From Gemmatimonadota bacterium (GTDB taxonomy: Bacteria; Gemmatimonadota; Gemmatimonadetes; Gemmatimonadales; Gemmatimonadaceae), in contig JARIFA010000020.1 of assembly GCA_031127075.1 (NCBI GenBank), forward strand, positions 1 to 32,203: a stretch of DNA of 32,203 nt. Reading direction: 5' to 3'. The number at the start of each line of letters is the position of its first letter. The stretch's first letter is position 1. The notes beneath the pieces were generated by a model. It was not told the origin of the DNA. It was given only the letters and a program-made list of their open reading frames with translations, and searched no databases. This document shows positions 15,280 to 24,989 of the stretch, piece after piece. Position numbers and translations under genes: made by a program.

Positions 15280-16208
15280 GCCCCGTCCTCGTCGGACAGA
15301 CCGCCCTCCCCCTCCCCCTGCTGCGGCGCGGGAAGGTCCGCGACGTGTACGTCGTGGATCACGAGCGTCTCCTGCTCGTGACCAGCGATCGCGTGAGTGC
15401 CTTCGACGTGGTGATGCGGGAGCTCGTTCCGTACAAGGGCGCGGTCCTCACGCAGGTCACCGCCTGGTGGCTTCGGCACTTCGAGGGCGAGGTCGCGCAC
15501 CACCTGCTCTCCTGCGACGTCGACGAGATCGTGGCCGCGGTCCCGACCCTGGGGGCGCACCGCGACGTCCTGGCGGGCCGGACGATGCTCTGCCGGCGCA
15601 CCGAGGTCTTCCCGGTGGAATGCGTGGTGCGCGGCTATCTCGCCGGCTCCGCGTGGAAGGAATACCAGGCCACCGGCACATTGGCGGGCGAGGCGCTCCC
15701 ACCTGGCCTTCGGGAAAGCGACCGCTTCGAACCGCCCGTCTTCAGTCCCGCGACCAAGGCCGAGAGCGGGCACGACGAGAACATCACGATCCCGCAGATG
15801 GCGGGCATCGTCGGCGCCGAGGCCGCGGCGACCCTGGAGCGGCTCGCCCGTCTGGTGTACGGGCGCGGGCGCGAGCTGGCCGCCACGCGCGGCATCCTCA
15901 TCGCCGACACCAAGTTCGAGTTCGGCCGCGCCGCTGACGGCACGGTCCTGCTCATCGACGAGGTGATGACGCCGGACAGCTCGCGCTTCTGGCCCGCCGA
16001 CCGCCATGAACCGGGCCGGGCGCAGCCGAGCTTCGACAAGCAGCCGTTACGCGATTGGCTGGACGCGGAGCGCCGCGCTGGCCGCTGGGACGGGAACGCC
16101 CCGCCCCCCACCCTGCCCGACGAGGTCGTCACGGCCACGAGCCGCCGCTACCTCGACGCCTACGAGCGCCTCACCGGCGCCCCCCACGACCAGACCCGAC
16201 TCCCGTGA
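15276..16208 (+). CDS. purC: Phosphoribosylaminoimidazole-succinocarboxamide synthase (SAICAR synthetase)
   Basis: PurC joins CAIR and aspartate using ATP to form SAICAR, the substrate of the PurB encoded just upstream. The 310-residue product has the family start [27 protein letters not shown] is the nucleotide-binding region, [17 protein letters not shown] follows, and [17 protein letters not shown] carries metal-binding acidic residues. It is the long form (about 300 residues, as in yeast ADE1) rather than the ~240-residue E. coli form. The ATG at 15276 overlaps purB by four bases. Its stop overlaps the psd GTG. Confidence 0.97.
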   Translation: MSPVLVGQTALPLPLLRRGKVRDVYVVDHERLLLVTSDRVSAFDVVMRELVPYKGAVLTQVTAWWLRHFEGEVAHHLLSCDVDEIVAAVPTLGAHRDVLAGRTMLCRRTEVFPVECVVRGYLAGSAWKEYQATGTLAGEALPPGLRESDRFEPPVFSPATKAESGHDENITIPQMAGIVGAEAAATLERLARLVYGRGRELAATRGILIADTKFEFGRAADGTVLLIDEVMTPDSSRFWPADRHEPGRAQPSFDKQPLRDWLDAERRAGRWDGNAPPPTLPDEVVTATSRRYLDAYERLTGAPHDQTRLP

Positions 16209-16867
16209 CCGTCGCCCGCGAAGGGATCCCCTTCATCCTCATCGCCCTCGCGCTCGCCGCAGCCGGCTACACCGCCGCGCTCGCGAAGCGCTCCTGGCCA
16301 CTCTGGCTGCTGGCGTTCGTTCTCACCCTGCTGTGCCTCTGGGTCGTGTACTTCTTCCGCGATCCCGAGCGCGACGGCCCACGTGGGGCGAGCCTCGTCA
16401 TCTCGCCGGCGGACGGCCGCGTCATCGACATCCGCGAGGTCGACGAACCGTCGTATCTCGGCGGGCGCGCGATCCGCATCTCGGTCTTCATGAACGTCTT
16501 CAACGTGCACGTGAACCGCTATCCGGTGAGCGGGCGGGTCGAGCACGTGCGGTACAACGAGGGCAAGTTCTTCAACGCAGCGGTCGAGAAGGCCTCGCTC
16601 GAGAACGAGCAGATGTCCGTTGGCGTGAACACCGGGCACCACAAGGTGCTCTTCCGGCAGATCGCCGGACTCGTCGCGCGGCGGATCGTGACGTACAGCC
16701 AGGTCGGCGATGCCGCCGAGCAGGGGGCGCGGATGGGGCTGATCCGCTTCGGCTCGCGCGTGGATGTCTTCGTCCCGGTGGGCAGCACCATCCGGGCGAC
16801 GCTCGGGGAGAAACCGCAGGCGGGCGTCTCCGTGCTCGCCGAGCTCCCGGCGGACGGGACCCGCTGA
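16205..16867 (+). CDS. psd: Phosphatidylserine decarboxylase proenzyme, short type
   Basis: Psd decarboxylates phosphatidylserine to phosphatidylethanolamine at the inner membrane. The 220-residue protein is the short Psd form. Two hydrophobic helices span about residues 8-50, followed by [20 protein letters not shown] and the conserved [16 protein letters not shown]. Self-cleavage to give the pyruvoyl group is expected at Gly183-Ser184 in RFGSRVDVF, corresponding to LGST in long forms. I chose the GTG at 16205, which overlaps the purC stop (GTGA). The earlier in-frame ATG lies inside purC and adds Arg-rich sequence. Confidence 0.95.
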   Translation: MTVAREGIPFILIALALAAAGYTAALAKRSWPLWLLAFVLTLLCLWVVYFFRDPERDGPRGASLVISPADGRVIDIREVDEPSYLGGRAIRISVFMNVFNVHVNRYPVSGRVEHVRYNEGKFFNAAVEKASLENEQMSVGVNTGHHKVLFRQIAGLVARRIVTYSQVGDAAEQGARMGLIRFGSRVDVFVPVGSTIRATLGEKPQAGVSVLAELPADGTR

Positions 16868-17664
16868 TGGCGCGGCGCCGATTCCCGCGGCCCTCGATGG
16901 TGATGCTCCCGAACGGGCTCACCCTCGGAAACCTCTTCTTCGGGATCTACGCCATCGTCTCCGCCTCGCGGGGGGAGCACGATCAGGCCGGCTGGTGCAT
17001 CGTGCTCGGCGGATTCTGCGACGCCCTGGACGGCCGCATCGCGCGCGCCACCAACTCCGGGAGCGCGTTCGGCGAGGAGCTCGACTCGCTGGTCGATGCG
17101 ATCTCGTTCGGGCTCGCGCCGGCGCTGATGATCTACTTCGCCGAACTGAACAAGACGAAGTGGGACTGGATCTTCGTCTTCCTGTTCGCGTCGTGCGCCG
17201 TGATGCGGCTCGCGAGGTTCAACATTGAACAGGCGGGCGCGGAGACGAAGGCCAAGTACTTCACGGGGCTCCCGAGCCCAGCCGCGGGCGGCACTTTGGC
17301 CACCTACTATTGGTTCAGCCAGACCCCGCTGTACCAGACCCTGTTCGCCGGCTGGCCCTGGGAGACGATCCTGCGTTGGCTGATGCCGACCCTGAGCTTC
17401 CTGATGATCAGCAATGTGCCGTACCGGGCCTGGCCGAGGTTCAGCCTGCGGACAATCGACGGTGCGCTCGGCCTGCTCCTCCTCGTCTCGTCGGTCGTCG
17501 CGCTCTTCCTGATGCCGCGCGAGTTCTTCTTCCCCGTCGGCGTCTCGTACGTGATCATCGGCATCGTGATGGCCGTGCTGCGCGGCGTGCTCGACCTCCC
17601 CAACCCCCTCGACCCCGATGGCCTGTCGGTGACCGCCGACGCCCCGGAGGACCTCCGCTCGTGA
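16867..17664 (+). CDS. pssA: CDP-diacylglycerol--serine O-phosphatidyltransferase
   Basis: PssA makes phosphatidylserine from CDP-diacylglycerol and serine, feeding the Psd encoded just upstream. The 265-residue integral membrane protein begins with MLPNGLTLGNLFFGIYAI, typical of the family. It carries the CDP-alcohol phosphotransferase motif with four aspartates in DALDGRIAR followed by GEELDSLVD. Several membrane helices follow. The ATG at 16867 overlaps the psd stop (TGATG). psd and pssA adjacent is common; finding the pair between purC and purS is less so. Confidence 0.95.
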   Translation: MARRRFPRPSMVMLPNGLTLGNLFFGIYAIVSASRGEHDQAGWCIVLGGFCDALDGRIARATNSGSAFGEELDSLVDAISFGLAPALMIYFAELNKTKWDWIFVFLFASCAVMRLARFNIEQAGAETKAKYFTGLPSPAAGGTLATYYWFSQTPLYQTLFAGWPWETILRWLMPTLSFLMISNVPYRAWPRFSLRTIDGALGLLLLVSSVVALFLMPREFFFPVGVSYVIIGIVMAVLRGVLDLPNPLDPDGLSVTADAPEDLRS

Positions 17665-17918
17665 CCCGCTTCGTCGTCAGCGTCCACATCGTGCCCCGGC
17701 AGGGGCTTCTCGACCCCCAGGGAAAGGCCGTCGCCGATTCCCTCCGCACCCTTGGCTTCGCCGGCGTCCGTGACGTGCACGTCGGGCGGCACGTGGTCCT
17801 CGAGCTCGACGCCGCGGACGCCGCGAGCGCTGAGCGGGCGGTCCGCGAGATGTGCAGCCACCTCCTCGCGAATCCCGTGACCGAGGATTTCGAACTCGCC
17901 GGGGTCCGCCCCGCATGA
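17661..17918 (+). CDS. purS: Phosphoribosylformylglycinamidine synthase subunit PurS
   Basis: This 85-residue protein is the small structural subunit of the FGAM synthetase complex with PurQ and PurL, assisting ammonia transfer between them. The sequence shows the family pattern: an N-terminal strand VVSVHIVPRQGLLDPQGKAV, then SLRTLGFAGVRDVHVGRHVVLEL, and the C-terminal MCSHLLANPVTEDFEL. The GTG at 17661 overlaps the pssA stop (GTGA), and its stop overlaps the purQ ATG (ATGA). Together these fix the gene limits. Confidence 0.95.
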   Translation: MTRFVVSVHIVPRQGLLDPQGKAVADSLRTLGFAGVRDVHVGRHVVLELDAADAASAERAVREMCSHLLANPVTEDFELAGVRPA

Positions 17919-18607
17919 AGGTCGGCGTCGTCTCCTTCCCCGGTTCCAACTGCGACGAGGATGCCCTCCTGGCGATCGTCGAGCGTCTGCACGAGTCCGC
18001 CGTCCTCCTGTGGCACAAGGATCATGACCTGCAGGGCGCCGACGTGGTGATCCTGCCCGGCGGGTTCAGCTATGGCGATTACCTCCGCTCCGGCGCGATC
18101 GCCCGATTCTCGCCGATCATGCAGGAGGTCGTTGCCCACGCACGTCGCGGCGGCCCCGTGATCGGCTTCTGCAACGGATTCCAGATCGCCTGCGAGGCGG
18201 GGCTGCTCCCGGGCGCGCTGCTCCGCAACGTGAGCCTGCAGTTCCGGTCGATGCCGGTGACGCTGCGCGTCGAGACGTCCCAGACGGTGTTCACCAACGC
18301 CGCCACCGCGGGCGCGCGGCTCACGATGCCGATCGCCCACGGCGACGGCCGCTTCACCGCGGACGCCGACACGCTCACCCGCCTCGAGAGTGAGGGGCAG
18401 GTCGTCTTCCGCTATGTCAATGCCGCCGGCGAGCCGACCGAGGCCGCCAACCCGAATGGGTCCATGCGGAACATCGCGGGGGTCTGCAATCCCGGTGGCA
18501 CCGTCGTCGGCATGATGCCCCACCCCGAGCGTGCGCTCGAGCCCCTGCTCGGCTCGACCGACGGTCTCGTCCTGTTCGAATCCCTGCTCGCCTCCGTGAA
18601 GGCCTGA
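17915..18607 (+). CDS. purQ: Phosphoribosylformylglycinamidine synthase subunit PurQ (glutaminase)
   Basis: PurQ is the class I glutamine amidotransferase subunit that releases ammonia from glutamine for PurL. The 230-residue product has the catalytic triad Cys86 (GFCNGFQ), His203 and Glu205 (MPHPERA). The N-terminus VGVVSFPGSNCDED is typical. Separate PurS, PurQ and small PurL proteins define the Bacillus-type complex rather than the fused E. coli PurL. Three bases separate its stop from purL. Confidence 0.97.
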   Translation: MKVGVVSFPGSNCDEDALLAIVERLHESAVLLWHKDHDLQGADVVILPGGFSYGDYLRSGAIARFSPIMQEVVAHARRGGPVIGFCNGFQIACEAGLLPGALLRNVSLQFRSMPVTLRVETSQTVFTNAATAGARLTMPIAHGDGRFTADADTLTRLESEGQVVFRYVNAAGEPTEAANPNGSMRNIAGVCNPGGTVVGMMPHPERALEPLLGSTDGLVLFESLLASVKA

Positions 18608-18610
18608 CCC

Positions 18611-20911
18611 GTGACGACGCACGCCACTCCCCGCCCCGGCGACCCAGCCATCACCCCCGCGCTCGTCGCCGAGCACGGGATCACCCCCGACGAGTACGAT
18701 CGCGTCGTGGCGATGCTCGGCCGCACCCCGACACTCACCGAAATCGGGATCATCAGCGCGCTCTGGAGCGAGCACTGCTCCTACAAGCATTCGCGCCCCG
18801 TCCTCAAGACCCTGCCGACGCAGGCCCCGTGGGTGCTGCAGGGGCCGGGCGAGAATGCCGGCGTCATCGCGATCGGCGATGGCCTCGCGGTCGCGTTCAA
18901 GATCGAATCGCACAACCATCCCTCAGCGGTCGAACCCTACCAGGGCGCGGCGACGGGCGTGGGCGGGATCCTGCGCGACGTGTTCACGATGGGGGCCCGG
19001 CCGATCGCGATGCTCAACTCGCTGCGGTTCGGCTCGCTCGACACCCCCCGCGTCCGCTACCTCGTGGCGGGCGTGGTCAAGGGCATCGGCGACTACGGCA
19101 ACTGCGTCGGCATCCCCACCGTCGCCGGCGACGTGATGTTCGACGCGGCGTACGAGGGGAATCCGCTCGTGAACGCGATGTGCGTCGGCCTCCTCCGGGA
19201 AGAGGAGCTCATCCGCGCGAAGGCCGAGGGCGTCGGCAATCCGATCATCGCGGTGGGCGCGCGGACCGGGCGTGACGGGATCCACGGCGCCTCCTTCGCC
19301 TCCGAGGACCTGTCGGCGGAGACGGAGGCCAAGCGGCCACGCGTGCAGGTCGGCGACCCGTTCACGGAGAAGCTCCTCCTCGAGGCGTCGCTCGAGCTCA
19401 TCCGCTCCGGCCACATCGTCGCCATCCAGGATATGGGGGCGGCGGGCCTGACCTCCAGCAGTGCGGAGATGGCCGAGCGTGGCGATGTCGGCGTGACCAT
19501 CGACACCATGAAGGTCCCGGTGCGCGAGGCCGGGATGACCCCCTACGAGATCCTCCTCAGTGAGTCGCAGGAGCGCATGCTCGTCGTGGCGACCCGTGGC
19601 CGCGAGGCCGAGGTGAAGGCGATTCTCGCGAAGTGGGATCTCGTCGCCGAGGTCATCGGTGAGGTGATTGCGGAGCCGGTGTATCGTGTCACCGAGGGCG
19701 ACCGCGTCGTCGCGGAATTCCCCGGCACGCGCCTGGTGACCGACTGCCCCCAATACCATCCCGAGGCGCGCGAGAGCGACGCCGCCATCGAACGCCGCAC
19801 CCGTGACGTCGCCGCGATCGCGGAGCAGCCGGAGGAGGCGGATCCCATCTGGACCCTCACGCGACTCCTCGAGGCTCCGACGATCGCCAGCAAGCGCTGG
19901 ATCCATCGGCAGTACGACTCCACCGTGCGCACCAGCACCGTGGCGGGCCCCGGTCACGCGGACGCCGCGGTCATCCGGATCCGCGGCACCAGGAAGGCCA
20001 TCGCCGTGAAGACCGACTGCAACGGTCGGTACGTCTACCTCGACCCGCGCGTCGGTGGCCGCATCGCCGTCGCCGAGGCCGCGCGCAACGTCGCCTGCAC
20101 GGGCGCCACCCCGCGCGCGATCACGAACTGCCTCAACTTCGGCAATCCCAAGAAGCCCGAGGTGTTCTTCCAGTTCCGCGAGGCCGTCTACGGGATGGGC
20201 GATGCGTGCCGCGCCCTCGAGACCCCGGTCACCGGTGGCAATGTCTCGCTCTACAACGAGAATCCGCAGGGCGCGGTCTACCCCACGCCGACGATCGGGA
20301 TGGTGGGGGTGCTCGATGATGCCGCACACGCCACCCGCATGACCTTCACGACCCCCGGGGACGCGATCCTCCTCCTCGGCGAACCGCGCGAGGAGCTCGG
20401 CGGCTCTGAATACCTGGCCTGGATCCATGGGACGGTCGCCGGCGCGCCGCCGGCCTGCGATCTCGACGCCGAGAAGGCACTCATCGACGCGATCCTCGAG
20501 GCCATCCGCGCCGGCCACGTCCGCTCCGCTCACGATTGTTCCGAAGGCGGCCTTGGGGTCGCGCTCGCGGAATCGTGCATCGCCGATGAGACGCATCCGC
20601 TCGGCGCCGAGGTGGATCTCTCGGCATGGCCCGCGCTCTCGCGGCGCGCCCTGCTGTTCGGCGAGACCCAAGGGCGCATCATCGTCTCGACCTCCGACGC
20701 CGATGCTGTGACCGCGATCGCCACCCGTCACGGCGTCCCCGTGTATCGCATCGGCACGGTACGTCTCGCGACCGACGGCCTCACCGTGCAGGTGGGCGCC
20801 TCGCGCTGGACGGCGCCGCTCGCCACGCTGGCGGACGCCTACCACGGCGCCATCCCGCGCGCGATGTCGCGCGCCGCGGCCGAGACGGTGGGCACGGAGG
20901 GGGTGGCCTGA
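18611..20911 (+). CDS. purL: Phosphoribosylformylglycinamidine synthase subunit PurL
   Basis: PurL converts FGAR to FGAM using ATP and ammonia supplied by PurQ. The 766-residue product is the small PurL without a glutaminase domain. It shows [10 protein letters not shown] (53-62), the dinucleotide-binding region [23 protein letters not shown], and the repeated second half beginning around [15 protein letters not shown], with GGNVSLYNE. The internal duplication is the normal PurL architecture. The start is GTG at 18611. Its TGA overlaps the purF ATG by one base. Confidence 0.97.
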   Translation: MTTHATPRPGDPAITPALVAEHGITPDEYDRVVAMLGRTPTLTEIGIISALWSEHCSYKHSRPVLKTLPTQAPWVLQGPGENAGVIAIGDGLAVAFKIESHNHPSAVEPYQGAATGVGGILRDVFTMGARPIAMLNSLRFGSLDTPRVRYLVAGVVKGIGDYGNCVGIPTVAGDVMFDAAYEGNPLVNAMCVGLLREEELIRAKAEGVGNPIIAVGARTGRDGIHGASFASEDLSAETEAKRPRVQVGDPFTEKLLLEASLELIRSGHIVAIQDMGAAGLTSSSAEMAERGDVGVTIDTMKVPVREAGMTPYEILLSESQERMLVVATRGREAEVKAILAKWDLVAEVIGEVIAEPVYRVTEGDRVVAEFPGTRLVTDCPQYHPEARESDAAIERRTRDVAAIAEQPEEADPIWTLTRLLEAPTIASKRWIHRQYDSTVRTSTVAGPGHADAAVIRIRGTRKAIAVKTDCNGRYVYLDPRVGGRIAVAEAARNVACTGATPRAITNCLNFGNPKKPEVFFQFREAVYGMGDACRALETPVTGGNVSLYNENPQGAVYPTPTIGMVGVLDDAAHATRMTFTTPGDAILLLGEPREELGGSEYLAWIHGTVAGAPPACDLDAEKALIDAILEAIRAGHVRSAHDCSEGGLGVALAESCIADETHPLGAEVDLSAWPALSRRALLFGETQGRIIVSTSDADAVTAIATRHGVPVYRIGTVRLATDGLTVQVGASRWTAPLATLADAYHGAIPRAMSRAAAETVGTEGVA

Positions 20912-22284
20912 TGTGTGGCATTTTCGGTATCTCCGGTCATCCCAGCGCCGCGGCGCTGACGCACCTCGGGCTGTACTCGTTGCAGCACCGCGGCCAGGAG
21001 TCCGCCGGCATCGTGGCCGTTGATGGCGAGCAGGTGCGCGCCATCCGCGCGATGGGGCTCGTCTCCGACAAGTTCGCGGCGGACGCGATGGCCACGCTGA
21101 CCGGGTCGGTCGCCATCGGCCACACGCGCTACTCGACGGCCGGCTCCAGCACGATCGATAACGCCCAGCCGAAGCTCGTGCACTTCCGCGGCGGGCACAT
21201 CGCCCTCGCGCACAACGGCAACCTCACCAACGCGGCCGAACTGAAGGACACCCTCGAGGCCGACGGGTCGATCTTCAGCTCCTCCGCGGACTCGGAGGTC
21301 ATCGTGCACCGCTTGGCGAAGGCCCGTGCGGCCGCGCCCGAGGCGAAGCTCGCCGAGGCGCTCGAGGGCATCGAGGGCGCCTACTCGCTCCTCGTGGCGA
21401 TCGGTGAGACCCTCCTGGCCGCCCGCGACCCGTATGGGTGGCGACCGCTCGCGATGGGCCGGCTCAATGGCGCGACGGTTTTCGCCTCTGAAACGTGCGC
21501 CCTCGACATCGTCGGGGCGGGAGCGGTCCGTGAGGTCGCTCCTGGCGAGATCATCGCCGTGGAGCCCGACGGGTCCACCCGCACCATCCAGCGGCCGGCG
21601 GCGACGGCGCTCCACCGCTGCGTCTTCGAACACGTCTATTTCGCCCGTCCCGACTCCCGGGTCTTCGGCGGCTCCGTCGACCGCGCCCGACGGGCGTTAG
21701 GGCGGCGGCTGGCCGTGGAACATCCGGCCCCCGGTGCGGACTTCGTCTTCTCGGTGCCGGACTCGTCGAACTCCGCCGCCCTCGGCTTCGCCGAGGCGAG
21801 TGGACTCCCGCTCGAGCTCGCGCTGATCCGCAACCATTACGTCGGTCGCACGTTCATCCAGCCCACGCAGCAGGGGCGCGATGAGAAGGTGAAGGTGAAG
21901 TACAACGCCGTACGCGAGATCCTTGAGGGGAAGTCCGTCGTGATGGTGGATGATTCCATCGTCCGTGGAACGACCACACGGGGGCTCGTGTCCCTCATCC
22001 GCGCCGCTGGCGCGCGTGAGGTGCATATGCGGGTGTCCTCCCCCCCGATCACGGGACCCTGCTACTACGGCATCGACACCCCGGACCGCGCGCAGCTCAT
22101 CGCGGCCCAGCATGACGTGTCGGAGATCGCTCGGCTGATCGGGGTCGACACCCTCGGCTACATCTCGCTCGACGGGATGCTGCAGGCGGTGCCGGATGGG
22201 CCGGACGGGTTCTGCCACGCCTGCTTCTCGGGGAGCTACCCCACCCGGCCGCCCGCCGCCCCGGTCCAGATCCGGCGCAGCTGA
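20911..22284 (+). CDS. purF: Amidophosphoribosyltransferase, probable iron-sulfur type
   Basis: PurF commits PRPP to purine synthesis by making phosphoribosylamine. The 457-residue protein starts MCGIFGI, so Cys2 becomes the N-terminal glutaminase nucleophile after methionine removal; there is no propeptide. The PRPP loop is VVMVDDSIVRGTTTR (343-357). Cys237, Cys384, Cys435 and Cys438 correspond closely to the four [4Fe-4S] ligands of the Bacillus subtilis enzyme, suggesting an oxygen-sensitive cluster. The ATG at 20911 overlaps the purL stop; the upstream open frame is a purL shadow. It is the last gene of the chained operon. Confidence 0.97.
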   Translation: MCGIFGISGHPSAAALTHLGLYSLQHRGQESAGIVAVDGEQVRAIRAMGLVSDKFAADAMATLTGSVAIGHTRYSTAGSSTIDNAQPKLVHFRGGHIALAHNGNLTNAAELKDTLEADGSIFSSSADSEVIVHRLAKARAAAPEAKLAEALEGIEGAYSLLVAIGETLLAARDPYGWRPLAMGRLNGATVFASETCALDIVGAGAVREVAPGEIIAVEPDGSTRTIQRPAATALHRCVFEHVYFARPDSRVFGGSVDRARRALGRRLAVEHPAPGADFVFSVPDSSNSAALGFAEASGLPLELALIRNHYVGRTFIQPTQQGRDEKVKVKYNAVREILEGKSVVMVDDSIVRGTTTRGLVSLIRAAGAREVHMRVSSPPITGPCYYGIDTPDRAQLIAAQHDVSEIARLIGVDTLGYISLDGMLQAVPDGPDGFCHACFSGSYPTRPPAAPVQIRRS

Positions 22285-22292
22285 CGGCCTGA

Positions 22293-22308
22293 GCGCCCCG
22301 CGGGGCGC
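22293..22308. repeat. GC-rich 16-base palindrome between purF and ppdK
   Basis: GCGCCCCGCGGGGCGC is a perfect palindrome in the 35-base gap after purF. No T-run follows. It could be a weak terminator, an RNA-stabilising hairpin or a processing site. It sits directly against the ppdK Shine-Dalgarno, so it could also influence ppdK translation. Confidence 0.5.
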
Positions 22309-22313
22309 GGAGG
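22309..22313 (+). promoter_or_regulatory. ppdK ribosome binding site
   Basis: GGAGG precedes the GTG at 22320 by six bases. It supports that start and contrasts with the leaderless genes in the window. Confidence 0.75.
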
Positions 22314-22319
22314 CCCGCC

Positions 22320-24980
22320 GTGCAGCAATCCGTCTATTTCTTCGCCAATGGCCGCGCCGAGGCCACCAAGGACGACAAGGACCTCCTCGGCGGGAAGGGG
22401 GCGAACCTCGCGGAGATGACGAATCTGGGGGTGCCGGTGCCCCCCGGATTCACCATCGCCTGCCCCCTCTGTGACCGCTATCTCGCGGACGGGAGCATCC
22501 CCGCGGACCTACCGGCCGAAGTGGAGCACGCGCTCGCCCGCCTGGAAGCGGCCGCCGGCAAGCGGTTCGGCGATCCCGAGAACCCGCTCCTCGTCTCTGT
22601 CCGCTCCGGCGCGCGTGTCTCGATGCCGGGGATGATGGAGACGATTCTCAACCTCGGCCTGAACGATCACACGGTGCGCGGTCTCGCCGCGCTGAGCGGG
22701 AACCCGCGATTCGCCTACGACTCCTATCGTCGCCTGCTGCAGATGTACGGCGACGTCGTCCTCGGCGTCCCGCTCCACGACTTCGAGCATCTCCTAGCGG
22801 CGAAGCGCCTGACCACCGGCGCGCGCACCGATGCGGAGCTGCCCGCCGAGGCGTTGCAGGCGTTGGTGACGGAATACCACCAGCTGATCCGCTCGGCCAC
22901 GGGCCACGCGTTCCCGCACGACCCACGGGAGCAGCTCTGGGGTGCCATCGAGGCGGTCTGGAGGTCGTGGACGCTCAAGAAGGCGGTGGACTATCGCCGC
23001 GTGAACGGCATCGCCGAGACCCCGGGGACCGCCGTGAACATCGTGGCGATGGTCTTCGGCAACCTCGGCGAGGACTCCGGCACCGGCGTCGCCTTCACGC
23101 GGGACCCCTCCACGGGCGAGCGCGTGTTCTACGGCGAGTTCCTCGTGAACGCACAGGGCGAGGATGTCGTCGCGGGGATCCGGACGCCGCAGCCGATCGC
23201 GGTGATGGCCGACCGGCTCCCCGAGGCGTACGCGGAGCTCCTCCGGACGCAATCACTCCTCGAACGGCACTTTCGCGACATGCAGGATCTCGAGTTCACC
23301 GTGGAGCGCGGCCGACTCTACCTGCTCCAGACGCGGACCGGGAAGCGGACCGCGGCGGCGGCGGTGCGCATCGCCCGGGACCTCGTGACCGAGGGATTGA
23401 TCTCGCGACCGGAGGCGCTGCAACGCGTCCCCGCGCAGCAGCTCGACCAACTGCTCCACCCCGTCATCGATTCGGCCGCGCGCGGCACGCCCCTCTGCGT
23501 GGGCCTGCCGGCGAGCCCCGGGGCTGCCTCCGGTATCGCCGTCTTCGACGCCGACATCGCGGAGTCGCGCGCCGCACGGGGCGATGCGGTCATCCTCATC
23601 CGGGATGAGACGACCCCGGAGGATTTCCACGGCATCGTCGCCGCCAAGGCCGTGCTCACCGCCCGTGGCGGGATGACCTCCCACGCCGCCGTCGTCGCGC
23701 GCGGGATGGGGAAGTGCGCCGTCGTCGGCTGCGGCGTCCTGCGGGTCGATGCGGCCCATCATCGCGTGACCGTCGGCGAGACCGAGGTGCGCGAGGGCGA
23801 CTGGCTGACGCTCGATGGCGGGACCGGCGAGGTCTTTCTCGGTGATCTGCCGACCATGCCGAGCGAAGTGATGCAGGTGAGCGCCGGGACGCGGACGGCC
23901 GAGGAGGCCCCGGTCTACCGCGGGTTTGCCGAACTGCTGGGATGGGCCGATGCACGGCGGCGGCTCAAGGTGCGCGCGAACGCCGACACGCCGCACGACG
24001 CCCGGGTGGCGCGCGGCTTCGGGGCCGAGGGCATCGGCCTCTGTCGCACCGAGCACATGTTCTTCGACGGCGAACGCATCCACGCGATGCGGGAGATGAT
24101 TGTCGCGCACGACGAGGGCGGACGCCGGCGAGCGCTGGCGAAGCTCCTGCCGATGCAGCGGGAGGATTTCGAGGGGATCTTCGGGGCGATGGACGGGTTC
24201 CCCGTCACCATCCGCCTCCTCGACCCGCCCCTGCACGAGTTCCTCCCGCACGGGGGCGAGGAGGCGAAGCTCCTAGCGCGCCGGGTCGGCGTGACACGGG
24301 CCGAGCTGATGCGCGTCGTCGACGCGCTGCGCGAGACCAACCCGATGCTGGGCCACCGCGGTTGCCGTCTCGGCATCACCTATCCCGAGATCACCGAGAT
24401 GCAGGCGCGCGCGCTCTTCGAGGCGGCTACCGCCGTCACGCGACGCGGCGGGATCGTCCTCCCTGAGGTGATGATCCCACTGGTCGGGACGGTCGAGGAG
24501 TTCCGGCACCAGCGGGCCATCGTCGATCGCATCGCCACCGCCGTGGCGCGTGAGACGGGCACGGCGATCAAGTATCTCGTCGGGACGATGATCGAGCTCC
24601 CCAGGGCCGCACTGACCGCCCGGGCGATCGCGGCGGAGGCGGAGTTCTTCTCCTTCGGCACGAACGACCTCACCCAGACCACGCTTGGCCTCTCGCGCGA
24701 CGATGCGGGGCGCTTCCTCCCACTGTATGTGGAGCGGGGGATCTTTCGGGACGACCCCTTCCAGGTCCTCGACGTCGATGGGGTCGGGCGGCTGATCACC
24801 CTCGCCACGTCGGAAGGGCGCGCCGCCCGGGCTGCGCTCAAGGTCGGGATCTGTGGCGAGCACGGTGGCGAGCCGCGCTCGATCAGCTTCTGTCATGCGA
24901 CCGGGCTCGACTACGTGAGTTGCTCCCCATACCGAGTGCCGATCGCCCGGCTGGCGGCGGCGCAGGCCGTGGGGTCGTAA
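22320..24980 (+). CDS. ppdK: Pyruvate, phosphate dikinase
   Basis: PPDK interconverts pyruvate + ATP + Pi and PEP + AMP + PPi. The 886-residue enzyme has all three expected parts. The N-terminal nucleotide-binding domain starts GGKGANLAEMTNLGVPVPPGF. The central swivelling domain has the phosphorylated His455 in GGMTSHAAVVARGMGK. The C-terminal PEP/pyruvate barrel has GTNDLTQTTLGLSRDD and CGEHGGEP. Length is close to the usual ~875. The GTG start at 22320 is backed by GGAGG six bases upstream. A PPDK regulatory protein gene is not seen in this window. Direction of flux cannot be judged from sequence. Confidence 0.97.
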   Translation: MQQSVYFFANGRAEATKDDKDLLGGKGANLAEMTNLGVPVPPGFTIACPLCDRYLADGSIPADLPAEVEHALARLEAAAGKRFGDPENPLLVSVRSGARVSMPGMMETILNLGLNDHTVRGLAALSGNPRFAYDSYRRLLQMYGDVVLGVPLHDFEHLLAAKRLTTGARTDAELPAEALQALVTEYHQLIRSATGHAFPHDPREQLWGAIEAVWRSWTLKKAVDYRRVNGIAETPGTAVNIVAMVFGNLGEDSGTGVAFTRDPSTGERVFYGEFLVNAQGEDVVAGIRTPQPIAVMADRLPEAYAELLRTQSLLERHFRDMQDLEFTVERGRLYLLQTRTGKRTAAAAVRIARDLVTEGLISRPEALQRVPAQQLDQLLHPVIDSAARGTPLCVGLPASPGAASGIAVFDADIAESRAARGDAVILIRDETTPEDFHGIVAAKAVLTARGGMTSHAAVVARGMGKCAVVGCGVLRVDAAHHRVTVGETEVREGDWLTLDGGTGEVFLGDLPTMPSEVMQVSAGTRTAEEAPVYRGFAELLGWADARRRLKVRANADTPHDARVARGFGAEGIGLCRTEHMFFDGERIHAMREMIVAHDEGGRRRALAKLLPMQREDFEGIFGAMDGFPVTIRLLDPPLHEFLPHGGEEAKLLARRVGVTRAELMRVVDALRETNPMLGHRGCRLGITYPEITEMQARALFEAATAVTRRGGIVLPEVMIPLVGTVEEFRHQRAIVDRIATAVARETGTAIKYLVGTMIELPRAALTARAIAAEAEFFSFGTNDLTQTTLGLSRDDAGRFLPLYVERGIFRDDPFQVLDVDGVGRLITLATSEGRAARAALKVGICGEHGGEPRSISFCHATGLDYVSCSPYRVPIARLAAAQAVGS

Positions 24981-24983
24981 TCT
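24978..24983 (+). promoter_or_regulatory. Possible -10 element of the hemoglobin gene
   Basis: TAATCT ends six bases before the GTG at 24990, the same spacing as at ptsN and dusB. It overlaps the ppdK TAA stop, and no clear -35 was found, so this may be coincidence. Confidence 0.35.
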
Positions 24984-24989
24984 TCTCAG

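Noticed and set aside
18923-20845. 640-codon minus-strand open frame antisense to purL
   Set aside because: purL is unmistakable on the other strand. The antisense product is an Asp/Arg/Gly/His-rich shadow.
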